From assembly GCA_039807785.1 (NCBI GenBank), contig JBDHRX010000022.1, positions 1 to 32,900 on the forward strand: a stretch of DNA of 32,900 bases, in the 5' to 3' direction. The notes beneath the pieces were generated by a model, which saw only the letters and a list, made by a program, of their open reading frames with translations, did no database searches and was not told the origin of the DNA. Source of the DNA: Zeimonas sp039807785 (GTDB lineage: Bacteria; Pseudomonadota; Gammaproteobacteria; Burkholderiales; Burkholderiaceae_E). How positions within the stretch are numbered: position 1 is the first letter of the stretch; the number at the start of each line of letters is the position of its first letter. The position numbers and the translations under genes were made by a program. Positions 1 through 11,719 of this stretch are shown here, one piece after another.

Positions 1-323
1 GCCTCCTCGACGCGGCGCGGCCGGCGCGGCGGCTCGACCGGCCCGGGGCGGCCGCTGACCTTGGGCAGCAGCAGGTACATCAGCCGCTCGAGCAGTTTCG
101 GATCGCGCCAGAACGCCGCGAACGCGGCATCGAAGACCGGCTGCTGCTCGTGCCGGCTCAGCATCGCCGCCGACAGCGCGGCGTGCACGTCGTCGCGCCG
201 CCCGATCCCGACCAGTTCCACCGCCTGGATCGCCGCGATCACGCGGTCCGGGCCGACCGGCACGCCCGCCGCGCGCAGGACCCGCGCGAAGTGGGCGATG
301 TTGTCGGCGATGCGTCCGCTCAC
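1..323 (-). CDS. CoxE-like VWA-domain protein, N-terminal part (cut by window edge)
   Basis: The reading frame opens with a GTG whose bases overlap the TGA stop of the upstream MoxR gene (GTGA overlap at 320-323), which suggests translational coupling. About 107 codons are visible and read through to base 1. The segment beginning SGRIADNIAHFARVLRAAG and containing GIGRRDDVHAAL matches the start of CoxE/VWA proteins that usually follow a MoxR ATPase in CO-dehydrogenase-type clusters. In that family the VWA protein and the AAA+ ATPase act together in maturing the molybdenum enzyme. The VWA metal-binding motif itself lies outside the window, so the assignment rests on the N-terminal region and on gene order. 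Confidence 0.7.
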   Translation of the reverse strand, partial: MSGRIADNIAHFARVLRAAGVPVGPDRVIAAIQAVELVGIGRRDDVHAALSAAMLSRHEQQPVFDAAFAAFWRDPKLLERLMYLLLPKVSGRPGPVEPPRRPRRVEE

Positions 324-1234
324 GCCTGCCGCTCCAGGATGCCTTCCGCCTGCAGCGCCTCGAGGATCGAGCCGGTCGCGCCGTCCTGCATCCGCGCGAT
401 GTCGTCCTGGTACTTGAGCAGCACGCCGAGCGTGTCCGAGACCGAGCGCGGGTCCAGGGACAGCGCGTCGAGGGCGAGCAGCGCGTTGGTCCAGTCGATC
501 GTCTCGGCGACGCCGGGGGGCTTGAACAGGTCGAGCCGGCGCGCGCGCTGGACGAACTCGACGACCTGGCGCGACAGTCGCTCGCCGGCCCCGGGCGCCT
601 TGCGCCGGACGATGTCCAGCTCGCGCTCGGCGTCGGGATAGTCGACCCATGCGTACAGGCAGCGGCGCTTGAGCGCGTCGTGGATCTCCCGGGTCCGGTT
701 GGAGGTGAGGATCACGACCGGCGGGTGTTCGGCGCGGATCGTCCCGAGCTCGGGCACCGAGATCTGCGACTCGGCGAGCACCTCGAGCAGGAACGCCTCG
801 AACGGCTCGTCGGCGCGATCGAGCTCGTCGATCAGCAGCACCGGCGGCCTCGGTTGCGTGAGCGCCTGCAGCAGCGGCCGCTCGATCAGCATCTCGCGCG
901 CGTACAGCCCGGCGGCGAGCCGGTCGCGTCCGGCTCCGCGGTCGGTCGCCTCCGCGATGCGGATCTCGAGCATCTGCCGCGCGACGTTCCATTCGTAGGC
1001 GGCCGACGCGATGTCGAGCCCCTCGTAGCACTGCAGGCGGATCAGCCGCGTGTCGAGCGCGCGCGCCAGCACCTTGGCCAGCTCGGTCTTGCCGACGCCG
1101 GCCTCGCCCTCGAGCAGCAGGGGGCGGCCCAGGTTCAGCGCGAGGAACACCGCGGTGGCCAGCGGCCGGCCCGCCAGGTAGTCCGCCTCGGCGAGGACGC
1201 GCAGGGTTTCATCGACGTTGGCGGGACGGGGCAT
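320..1234 (-). CDS. MoxR-family AAA+ ATPase (CoxD-like)
   Basis: A 304-residue protein of typical MoxR size. Walker A is GEAGVGKT (residues 43-50) and Walker B is VLLIDE (132-137). A sensor-type segment VVILTSNRTREIHDALKRR follows. MoxR ATPases are chaperone-like remodelling enzymes. In cox clusters the CoxD member helps assemble the Mo/Cu or Mo active site together with a VWA partner, and that partner follows here with overlapping codons. The gene lies 90 bp downstream of coxM on the same strand, so it is probably in the same operon. No strong Shine-Dalgarno sequence precedes the ATG at 1234. The family call is firm; the exact client enzyme is inferred from position. Confidence 0.88.
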   Translation of the reverse strand: MPRPANVDETLRVLAEADYLAGRPLATAVFLALNLGRPLLLEGEAGVGKTELAKVLARALDTRLIRLQCYEGLDIASAAYEWNVARQMLEIRIAEATDRGAGRDRLAAGLYAREMLIERPLLQALTQPRPPVLLIDELDRADEPFEAFLLEVLAESQISVPELGTIRAEHPPVVILTSNRTREIHDALKRRCLYAWVDYPDAERELDIVRRKAPGAGERLSRQVVEFVQRARRLDLFKPPGVAETIDWTNALLALDALSLDPRSVSDTLGVLLKYQDDIARMQDGATGSILEALQAEGILERQA

Positions 1235-1324
1235 GGGACGACTCGGTGGGCTCGGGGCGGGAACGCCTGAGGGAAGGGGCCGGCGCGCGCGGCGATCGAC
1301 GCGCGCCGGCGGCCGGCGGTTCGG

Positions 1325-2119
1325 TCAGCCCGCCAGCGCCTTCTCGACGGCGCGGCGCGCCATCACCGTCACCATCGCGGCGCGGTAGTCGGCCGACCCG
1401 TGCAGGTCGGCGTTGTAGCCGGCGGAGTCGAGCCGGATGCCGGCGATCGCATCGGGACGGAAGTCGCGCGCCAGCGCCTGCTCCATCTCGGGGACGCGGA
1501 ACGCGTGCGAGCGCGCGCCGGTCACCGCGACCCGGACGCCCGAGGCGCCCTGGCTGACGAACACGCCGACCAGCGCGAACCGCGAGGCCGGCTGCTTGAA
1601 CTTCACGTAGGCCGCCCGCTGGGGCATGGGAAAGCCGACCGAGACGATCAGCTCGCCCGGCTGCAGCGCGGTCGTGAACAGGTCGACGAAGAAGTCGTCC
1701 GCCCCGATCGTCCGGCGGTCGGTCTGGATCGTGGCGCCCAGCCCGAGCACGCCGGCCGGATAGTCGGCGGCCGGGTCGGCGTTGGCGATCGAGCCGCCGA
1801 TCGTGCCCATGTTGCGCACCATCTGGTCGCCGATGCCTCCCGCGAGGTCGGCGAGCGCGGGCAGGGCCCTGCGCACGTCGGCCGATCGGGCGACCTCGGA
1901 GTGGCGCGTCATCGCGCCGATCCTCACCGACTTGCCGTCGACCTGGATGCCGCGCAGGCCGTCGACCTGCGCCAGGTCGACCAGGGTGCTCGCCGAGGCG
2001 AGCCGCAGCTTCATCGACTGGATCAGGCTCTGCCCGCCGGCCAGGTAGCGCGCGTCGCCGGTGACCGAGCCGACGGCCTTGGCGACGCTGTCGGGACGCT
2101 GGTACTCGAATGCATACAT
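1325..2119 (-). CDS. coxM: Molybdenum hydroxylase FAD-binding medium subunit (CoxM-like)
   Basis: 264 residues starting MYAFEYQRPDS. The ATG at 2119 is chosen because GAGGAGG lies upstream of it at good spacing and because family members begin with this Y-x-x-P segment. The frame stays open further upstream but has no family similarity there. FAD-contacting motifs AGGQS (residues 27-31) and TIGGS (106-110) are intact. The subunit passes electrons from the [2Fe-2S] small subunit to FAD and on to an acceptor. It lies 16 bp after coxL. The S-L-M gene order is the one known for form II CO-dehydrogenase-like enzymes; form I clusters run M-S-L. Confidence 0.9.
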   Translation of the reverse strand: MYAFEYQRPDSVAKAVGSVTGDARYLAGGQSLIQSMKLRLASASTLVDLAQVDGLRGIQVDGKSVRIGAMTRHSEVARSADVRRALPALADLAGGIGDQMVRNMGTIGGSIANADPAADYPAGVLGLGATIQTDRRTIGADDFFVDLFTTALQPGELIVSVGFPMPQRAAYVKFKQPASRFALVGVFVSQGASGVRVAVTGARSHAFRVPEMEQALARDFRPDAIAGIRLDSAGYNADLHGSADYRAAMVTVMARRAVEKALAG

Positions 2120-2135
2120 GTGGTGGCCTCCTCGA

Positions 2136-4493
<2,358 letters not shown>

Positions 4494-4509
4494 GATCGTG
4501 CCTCCCCGG

Positions 4510-4974
4510 TCAGCTCTGCGTCGCGACCTGCTCGATCGCGCGCACGATGTTGTGATACCCGGTGCAGCGGCAGATGTTCCCCTCGAGCCCCTCCCGGATC
4601 TGCGTCTCCGTCGGCTTGGGGTTGTCCCGCAGCAGCTGGATCGCCGACATCACCATGCCCGGCGTGCAGAAGCCGCACTGCAGCGCGTGGCATTCGTTGA
4701 ACGCCTTCTGCATCGGGTGCAGCGCGTCGCCCGTCGACAGGCCCTCGATCGTGGTGATCGTCGCGCCGTCGGCCTGCACGGCCAGCATCGAGCACGCCTT
4801 GACGGCGCGGCCGTCCAGGTGAACCGTACAGGCGCCGCACTGCGCGGTGTCGCACCCCACGTGGGTGCCCGTCAATTGCAGGTTCTCGCGAATGAACTGC
4901 ACCAGCAGTGTCCGGGCGTCCACCGTCGCCGTCACTGCCTTGCCGTTCACCGTCATCGTCACCGACCGGTCCAT
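4510..4974 (-). CDS. coxS: [2Fe-2S] small subunit of molybdenum hydroxylase (CoxS-like)
   Basis: 154 residues. The plant-ferredoxin-type cluster ligands are C41, C46, C49 and C61. The C-terminal cluster ligands are C100, C103, C135 and C137, so both [2Fe-2S] sites are complete. The ATG at 4974 is preferred over in-frame starts 60 bases earlier because AGGAGG precedes it and because family members start directly with the T-V-N-G strand. It is the first gene of the S-L-M operon, transcribed away from dcd across a 251-bp divergent intergenic region. The subunit transfers electrons from the Mo centre to the FAD subunit. The enzyme is probably cytoplasmic, since no signal peptide is seen. Confidence 0.93.
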   Translation of the reverse strand: MDRSVTMTVNGKAVTATVDARTLLVQFIRENLQLTGTHVGCDTAQCGACTVHLDGRAVKACSMLAVQADGATITTIEGLSTGDALHPMQKAFNECHALQCGFCTPGMVMSAIQLLRDNPKPTETQIREGLEGNICRCTGYHNIVRAIEQVATQS

Positions 4975-5060
4975 TGACTCGCCTCCTGTGTTCGATGTTC
5001 TCATCGCCGCCCGCCGGCGGCCCATTGATCGCAATCATGATGATGCCACCTTCCCGGCGG

Positions 5061-5094
5061 TTGCGACGGCCGATTGCGACGGCCGATTGCGACG
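5061..5094. repeat. Short tandem repeat in the coxS/dcd divergent intergenic region
   Basis: Unit TTGCGACGGCCGA occurs at 5061-5073 and again exactly at 5074-5086. A third partial copy (TTGCGACG) sits at 5087-5094. A related inverted TTGCGA core lies near 5026-5034. The 251-bp gap between coxS and dcd (4975-5225) otherwise holds only the dcd promoter-like element. Spaced repeats between divergent genes could bind a regulator, or could be replication slippage. Confidence 0.6.
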
Positions 5095-5178
5095 CCGCGC
5101 GGTCGCCCGGGGGAACCGGCCGCGCCGCTGTCGATGTTGCGTCGCAGCAAATCCGGATCGCGACGGCGCCGGCTCAGC

Positions 5179-5184
5179 TAAAAT
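5179..5184 (+). promoter_or_regulatory. Possible -10 element (TAAAAT) for dcd
   Basis: TAAAAT lies 41 bases before the dcd ATG in otherwise very GC-rich DNA. I see no convincing -35 box at 16-18 bp spacing. The call rests on the -10 match and its position only. Confidence 0.4.
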
Positions 5185-5225
5185 GCCGCGACTTTCGGCG
5201 CGTGTGCGCCGCCTCCGGAAACGCG

Positions 5226-5789
5226 ATGAGCATCAAGTCCGACCGCTGGATCCGCCGCATGGCGGCACAGGGGATGATCGAGCCCTACGAAGCAGGCCAG
5301 GTGCGCGAGGTCGACGGCAAGCGGATCGTCTCGTACGGCACGTCGAGCTACGGGTACGACCTGCGCTGCGCCGACGAGTTCAAGATCTTCACCAACATCA
5401 ACTCGACCATCGTCGACCCGAAGCGCTTCGACGAGAAGTCGTTCGTCGATTTCAAGGGCCCGGTCTGCATCATCCCGCCCAACTCGTTCGCGCTGGCGCG
5501 CACCGTCGAGTACTTCCGGATCCCGCGCAGCGTGCTGACCGTGTGCCTCGGCAAGTCGACCTACGCGCGCTGCGGCATCATCGTCAACGTGACCCCGCTC
5601 GAGCCCGAGTGGGAGGGGCACGTCACGCTCGAGTTCTCCAACACCACGCCGCTGCCGGCGAAGATCTACGCCGGTGAAGGATGCGCCCAGGTGATCTTCC
5701 TCGAGTCCGACGAGGTCTGCGAGACCTCGTACCGCGACCGCGGGGGAAAATACCAGGGCCAGACCGGCGTCACGCTGCCGCGCACCTGA
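5226..5789 (+). CDS. dcd: dCTP deaminase
   Basis: 187 residues starting MSIKSDRWIRRM, essentially the family's usual length. It contains the conserved SYGYDLRC segment, the nucleotide-binding loop GKSTYARCG, and the catalytic-glutamate segment VTLEFSN. The C-terminus GGKYQGQTGVTLPR is the typical lid that closes over the nucleotide. The enzyme deaminates dCTP to dUTP, supplying dUMP for thymidylate synthesis. It is cytoplasmic and homotrimeric in the family. It is transcribed divergently from the cox cluster and lies 109 bp ahead of leuA on the same strand. Confidence 0.97.
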   Translation: MSIKSDRWIRRMAAQGMIEPYEAGQVREVDGKRIVSYGTSSYGYDLRCADEFKIFTNINSTIVDPKRFDEKSFVDFKGPVCIIPPNSFALARTVEYFRIPRSVLTVCLGKSTYARCGIIVNVTPLEPEWEGHVTLEFSNTTPLPAKIYAGEGCAQVIFLESDEVCETSYRDRGGKYQGQTGVTLPRT

Positions 5790-5898
5790 ACCGCGCCGTG
5801 GCGCCGCCCGCGCATCCCGTGACCTCCCTTTCCCCATCCACCGTCGCAGTCCCGTTGCCTCCCGTCACGAGCGGGCAGGGCATTCCAGGAGCATCCGA

Positions 5899-7446
5899 AT
5901 GGCCGACAAGCTGATCATTTTCGACACCACCATGCGCGACGGCGAGCAGAGCCCGGGCGCGTCGATGACCCGCGAGGAGAAGCTGCGCATCGCCAAGCAG
6001 CTCGAGAAGCTGCGCGTGGACGTGATCGAGGCCGGTTTCGCGGCGTCGTCGAACGGCGACTTCGAGGCGGTCCGGGCCATCGCCGGCGCGATCAAGGATT
6101 CCACCGTGTGCTCGCTGGCCCGGGCGAACGACCGCGACATCTCGCGGGCTGCCGAGGCGCTCAAGGCCGCCCGGTCGATGCGCCTGCACCTGTTCATGGC
6201 GACTTCGGCGCTGCACATGGAGAAGAAGCTGCGCATGACGCCCGAGCAGGTGTACGAGCAGATCCGGATCGCGGTCCGCTTCGCGCGCAAGTTCACGGAC
6301 AACATCGAGTTCTCTCCCGAGGACGCCAGTCGCTCGGATCCCGACTTCCTGTGCCGGGTCCTGGAGGCGGCGATCGCCGAGGGTGCGACCACGATCAACA
6401 TTCCCGACACCGTCGGCTACGCGGTGCCGGAGATGTTCGGCAACCAGATCCGCAGCCTGCGCGAGCGGATCCCCAACTCGGGCAGCGCGGTCTGGTCGGT
6501 GCACTGTCACAACGACCTCGGCATGGCGGTCGCGAACTCGCTCGCCGCGGTCAAGATCGGCGGCGCGCGCCAGGTCGAATGCACGGTCAACGGCTTGGGA
6601 GAGCGGGCCGGCAACACTTCCCTCGAGGAGATCGTGATGGCGGTGAAGACGCGCCGCGACTACTTCGATCTCGAGGTCGGGGTCGACACCACCCAGATCG
6701 TCCCGGCCTCCAAGCTCGTTTCGAGCATCACCGGCTTCCCGGTCCAGCCGAACAAGGCGGTCGTCGGGGCCAACGCGTTCGCGCACGCGTCGGGCATCCA
6801 CCAGGACGGCGTGCTCAAGAACCGCGACACCTACGAGATCATGCGCGCCGAGGACGTGGGCTGGACCGCCAACCGGATCGTCCTGGGCAAGCTCTCCGGG
6901 CGCAGCGCCTTCAAGCAGCGGCTGCAGGAGCTGGGGATCGAGCTCGATTCCGAGCAGGAGCTCAACGCCGCGTTCCAGCGCTTCAAGGACCTGGCCGACC
7001 GCAAGGCCGAGATCTTCGACGAGGACATCCATGCGCTGGTCTCGGACCAGGCGCAGCACCACGAGCTCGACGAGCACTACCAGCTGGTGTCGATGGCGCA
7101 GGCGTCGGAGACGGGCGAGCGCCCCCACGCCCGCGTGACGATGTCGATCGACGGCCGCGAGGAGCGCACCGAGGCCGACGGCAACGGCCCGGTGGATGCC
7201 ACCTTCAAGGCGATCGAGGCCAAGGTGGGCAGCGGCGCCGAGCTGACGCTGTACTCGGTCAACGCGATCACGACCGGCACCGAGTCGCAGGGCGAGGTGA
7301 CGGTGCGGCTCTCCAGGTCGGGGCGGATCGTCAACGGCGTCGGCGCCGATCCCGACATCGTCGTCGCGTCGGCCAAGGCATACCTGAACGCGCTGAACAA
7401 GCTGTACTCGAAGAACGTGCGCGTCAATCCGCAGACGGGCGTCTGA
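5899..7446 (+). CDS. leuA: 2-isopropylmalate synthase
   Basis: 515 residues. It catalyses the first committed step of leucine biosynthesis (2-ketoisovalerate plus acetyl-CoA). The DRE-TIM catalytic start DTTMRDGEQSPGAS contains R13, D14 and E16. The metal-binding HCHND spans residues 202-206, and GLGERAGN follows. The C-terminal part from about residue 370 is the LeuA allosteric domain, so feedback control by leucine is expected. The ATG at 5899 is preceded by AGGAG. The stop codon shares its A with the ATG of the next gene, so the two are translationally coupled. No leucine-codon leader peptide is apparent upstream. Confidence 0.97.
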   Translation: MADKLIIFDTTMRDGEQSPGASMTREEKLRIAKQLEKLRVDVIEAGFAASSNGDFEAVRAIAGAIKDSTVCSLARANDRDISRAAEALKAARSMRLHLFMATSALHMEKKLRMTPEQVYEQIRIAVRFARKFTDNIEFSPEDASRSDPDFLCRVLEAAIAEGATTINIPDTVGYAVPEMFGNQIRSLRERIPNSGSAVWSVHCHNDLGMAVANSLAAVKIGGARQVECTVNGLGERAGNTSLEEIVMAVKTRRDYFDLEVGVDTTQIVPASKLVSSITGFPVQPNKAVVGANAFAHASGIHQDGVLKNRDTYEIMRAEDVGWTANRIVLGKLSGRSAFKQRLQELGIELDSEQELNAAFQRFKDLADRKAEIFDEDIHALVSDQAQHHELDEHYQLVSMAQASETGERPHARVTMSIDGREERTEADGNGPVDATFKAIEAKVGSGAELTLYSVNAITTGTESQGEVTVRLSRSGRIVNGVGADPDIVVASAKAYLNALNKLYSKNVRVNPQTGV

Positions 7447-8747
7447 TGCGCGATCCGGCGCGCAGGCGACTGGCCCTCGCCGCGGCGGGCTCGGCGGCGC
7501 TCGCCGCGCTCCCGAAGGCGCCGGCGCGCGCGCAGGCGGCCGGCGCGCCGGTCCGCGTCGCCGTGATCGAGGGCTTCTCGGGGCCGTTCGCGAACGCGGG
7601 CGATTCGGTCTGGCGCAACCTGCGGTTCGCGGCCGACCGCGTCAATGCCCGGGGCGGCGTGCCGGTCGGCGCCGAGCGCCGCCCGCTGCAGCTCGAGCGC
7701 TTCGACAGCCAGGGCCAGGTCGAGGAGGCGATCGCGATGCTGCGCAAGGCGGCCGACCAGCGCATCCCGTTCGTCATGCAGGGCAACAGCTCCGCCGTCG
7801 CGGCGGCGCTCGTCGATGCGGTGTCCGCCCACAACGAGCGCGAGCCGCAGCGCCGGATGCTGTTCCTGAACTACTCCGCGGGCGATCCCGCCCTCACGAA
7901 CGAGCGCTGCAGCTTCTGGCACTTCCGCTTCGACGCGCATGCCGGCATGCGCATGGGCGCGCTCACCGACGCGCTGGCGGGCAACCGGGACATCCGGCGC
8001 GTCTACCTGCTGAACCAGGACTACAGCTTCGGCCGGCAGGTGGCCGGCCTGGCGCGGCAGATGATCGCGGCCAAGCGGCCCGACATCGAGATCGTCGGCA
8101 ACGAGTTCCACCCCCTGGGCCGGATCAAGGATTTCGTCCCCTACGCCGCCAAGATCAAGGCGGCGGGCGCCGACACGGTGCTCACCGGCAACTGGGGCAA
8201 CGACCTCACGTTCCTGGTGCGCGCGGCGCGGGAGGTGGGGCTCGCCGCCGATTTCTACACCTTCTACGGGAACGGCCTGGGCGCGCCCGCGGCGATCGGC
8301 GAGGCCGGGGTCGGCCGGGTCCGGGCGGTGGCCGAGTGGCATCCGAACGCGGGGGTGCCGGAGGCCGAGGCGATCTACCTCGAGTTCCGCCGGACCCTGC
8401 GCAGCCCGCGCGACGACTACTTCAACATGCGCCACGTGCTGATGATGGAGATGCTGGCGGCGGCCGTGGCCGCGGCCGGCGCCACCGAGGCAGCCGCCGT
8501 GGCGCGCGCGCTGGAGGGGCGCCGGCACGCGGGCGCCCCCTACGCGGCGACGATGCGGGCCGCCGACCACCAGTTGCTGACGCCGTTGTACGTATCGGTG
8601 ATGGAGCGGGCCGGCCCGGAAGCGGGCCCGGGGGCGCCGAAGCATGATCTGGAAGGCAGCGGCCTGGGGTTCCGCACCGAGCGCTTCCTCCCGATCGAGG
8701 CGTCGGCCCAGCCCCAGTCCTGCGCGATGAGCCGGCCGGCGGGATGA
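7446..8747 (+). CDS. Periplasmic branched-chain amino-acid ABC transporter binding protein (LivK-like)
   Basis: 433 residues. The N-terminus is RRRLALAAAGSAALAAL followed by an Ala-rich stretch ending near ARAQA, a secretory signal. The twin arginines make Tat export conceivable but the motif is not canonical. The mature part begins VRVAVIEGFSGPFANAGDS, the usual start of type I periplasmic binding proteins of the Liv family. Later segments such as YLLNQDYSFGRQ and GNWGNDLTFLVRAA fit that fold. No permease or ATPase gene follows, so partner subunits must be elsewhere. The ATG overlaps the leuA stop by one base (TGATG). The ligand is unknown; Liv-type proteins bind leucine, but many relatives bind aromatic acids or amides. 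Confidence 0.88.
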   Translation: MRDPARRRLALAAAGSAALAALPKAPARAQAAGAPVRVAVIEGFSGPFANAGDSVWRNLRFAADRVNARGGVPVGAERRPLQLERFDSQGQVEEAIAMLRKAADQRIPFVMQGNSSAVAAALVDAVSAHNEREPQRRMLFLNYSAGDPALTNERCSFWHFRFDAHAGMRMGALTDALAGNRDIRRVYLLNQDYSFGRQVAGLARQMIAAKRPDIEIVGNEFHPLGRIKDFVPYAAKIKAAGADTVLTGNWGNDLTFLVRAAREVGLAADFYTFYGNGLGAPAAIGEAGVGRVRAVAEWHPNAGVPEAEAIYLEFRRTLRSPRDDYFNMRHVLMMEMLAAAVAAAGATEAAAVARALEGRRHAGAPYAATMRAADHQLLTPLYVSVMERAGPEAGPGAPKHDLEGSGLGFRTERFLPIEASAQPQSCAMSRPAG

Positions 8748-8756
8748 GCCTTCTGC

Positions 8757-8765
8757 TGCTATAAT
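8757..8765 (+). promoter_or_regulatory. Extended -10 promoter element upstream of rpsO
   Basis: TGC directly followed by a perfect TATAAT (8760-8765) forms an extended -10 box. No good -35 is visible. The implied transcription start near 8772 gives a leader of roughly 95 bases before rpsO. Confidence 0.7.
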
Positions 8766-8793
8766 CCCCCGTTTCCGCGCTTCTCCAGCGGTC

Positions 8794-8853
8794 CGGATGG
8801 GCGCGGCAGGCACGGCATCGCAACCCGGCGATGCCGCAAGTGGATGTCATCCG
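8794..8853 (+). promoter_or_regulatory. Structured rpsO leader RNA, candidate S15 autoregulatory site
   Basis: A perfect 9-bp stem pairs CGGCATCGC (8813-8821) with GCGATGCCG (8828-8836) across a six-base loop. An outer helix CGGATG (8794-8799)/CATCCG (8848-8853) can enclose it and ends about 15 bases before the start codon, just ahead of the AGGGGA ribosome site. S15 is known in several bacteria to repress its own mRNA by binding structured leaders that differ between phyla. Whether S15 binds this one is inference. Confidence 0.5.
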
Positions 8854-8867
8854 TACAGGGGAATCTC

Positions 8868-9137
8868 ATGGCTGTCGCCAACATCGACAAGGCGAAGATC
8901 GTCGCCGACTTCCAGCGCGGGGCCAAGGACACCGGTTCGCCGGAGGTCCAGGTCGCGCTGCTCACCGCTCGCATCGTCGAGCTGACCGAGCATTTCAAGG
9001 CTCACGCGAAGGATCACCATTCGCGCCGCGGGCTGCTCAAGATGGTCAGCCGGCGTCGCAAGCTGCTCGACTACCTGAAGGGCACCAACCCGTCGAGCTA
9101 CCGGGCGCTGATCGACAGACTCGGTCTGCGCGGTTGA
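8868..9137 (+). CDS. rpsO: 30S ribosomal protein S15
   Basis: 89 residues starting MAVANIDKAKIVADF, the standard length. The ATG at 8868 is chosen over an in-frame upstream ATG because AGGGGA precedes it and because the family begins here. The conserved DTGSPEVQVALLT and HHSRRGLLKMVSRRRKLLDYL segments are intact. S15 binds the central domain of 16S rRNA early in 30S assembly. Its own promoter lies 100 bases upstream. A terminator separates it from pnp, the arrangement conserved in proteobacteria. Confidence 0.98.
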   Translation: MAVANIDKAKIVADFQRGAKDTGSPEVQVALLTARIVELTEHFKAHAKDHHSRRGLLKMVSRRRKLLDYLKGTNPSSYRALIDRLGLRG

Positions 9138-9150
9138 CAGAACAGACCCG

Positions 9151-9185
9151 AAACCCGCAAGCGATCCTTGCGGGTTTCTTGTTTT
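9151..9185 (+). terminator. Intrinsic terminator between rpsO and pnp
   Basis: A perfect 11-bp stem pairs AAACCCGCAAG (9151-9161) with CTTGCGGGTTT (9167-9177). The loop is CGATC, and CTTGTTTT follows. Partial read-through into pnp is typical of rpsO-pnp loci. No separate pnp promoter is obvious in the remaining 60 bases. Confidence 0.9.
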
Positions 9186-9249
9186 GGGCTGCTGACAGGC
9201 GAACCGCGCCGCCGGACTGATCGCGCGGGCAATGTTGAAAGGAATCGAA

Positions 9250-11364
<2,115 letters not shown>

Positions 11365-11421
11365 GCAGGCGGCGCAGGCAGCAGCCCCCGCGGCTGCGCG
11401 CTTGCTCGCTTCGTGCCCCGG

Positions 11422-11457
11422 GCGGCACGCTTTCCGGACGGAGGGCGTGCCGCTTTT
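11422..11457 (+). terminator. Intrinsic terminator after pnp
   Basis: A 9-bp stem pairs GCGGCACGC (11422-11430) with GCGTGCCGC (11445-11453) across a 14-base loop, followed by TTTT. It lies 58 bases after the pnp stop. Confidence 0.75.
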
Positions 11458-11526
11458 CGTTGCGGACTGCCTCGTCCCGTACGCCGGCGCGCGAAGTCGC
11501 GTCGCGCATCGGTGGCGGAGGTCGTA

Positions 11527-11568
11527 CCGGCGCTTTTAATGTAAGTAAACATACATAAAAAACGCCGG
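11527..11568. repeat. 42-bp imperfect palindrome
   Basis: Centred at 11547/11548. Symmetric blocks are CCGGCG/CGCCGG (11527-11532, 11563-11568), TTTT/AAAA (11534-11537, 11558-11561), ATGTA/TACAT (11539-11543, 11552-11556), and an inner GT/AC pair. In total 17 of 21 base pairs match. The inner ATGTA-N8-TACAT resembles TetR-type operators, while the GC-capped ends could form a cruciform or RNA hairpin. Function is unknown. Confidence 0.6.
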
Positions 11569-11600
11569 CCAGCGTGAATTTCAGAGTGGGTCGACGAAAA

Positions 11601-11633
11601 ATATTTGTTCAGCACAAATATCCTGTCTAGAAT
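11601..11633 (+). promoter_or_regulatory. Predicted promoter and palindromic operator of the UbiD operon
   Basis: A perfect inverted repeat pairs ATATTTGT (11601-11608) with ACAAATAT (11614-11621), spacer TCAGC. It contains TTGTTC (11605-11610), a -35-like hexamer. Exactly 17 bp later comes TAGAAT (11628-11633), a 5-of-6 match to the -10 box. A repressor bound to the palindrome would cover the -35 site. The MarR-type regulator ending this operon is the natural candidate ligand, but that link is inference. The leader to the GTG start would be about 80 bases. Confidence 0.6.
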
Positions 11634-11719
11634 GTGCCGGAAGCCGGGTCGCCGTGGAATCCGGCTTCCGTCGGCGCAGGGATCCGCGCCGGTGGCCCGG
11701 ACCCGACCAGGAGACCTCC

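Larger units (their letters stand above)
11365..11719. other. 355-bp intergenic region between pnp and the UbiD operon
   Basis: It holds the pnp terminator (11422-11457), a long imperfect palindrome (11527-11568), and a promoter with an overlapping palindromic operator candidate (11601-11633). The stretch from about 11535 to 11635 is markedly A+T-rich against its surroundings, as expected for a regulated promoter. I see no convincing open reading frame in it. Confidence 0.8.

Noticed and set aside
5061..5094. CRISPR-like array
   Set aside because: The units are 13 bp, directly adjacent with no spacers, fewer than three full copies, and no cas genes are present.
9232..9249. ATG at 9232 as the pnp start
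   Set aside because: No ribosome site precedes it, while AAAGGA stands before the GTG at 9250, whose product matches the family start.
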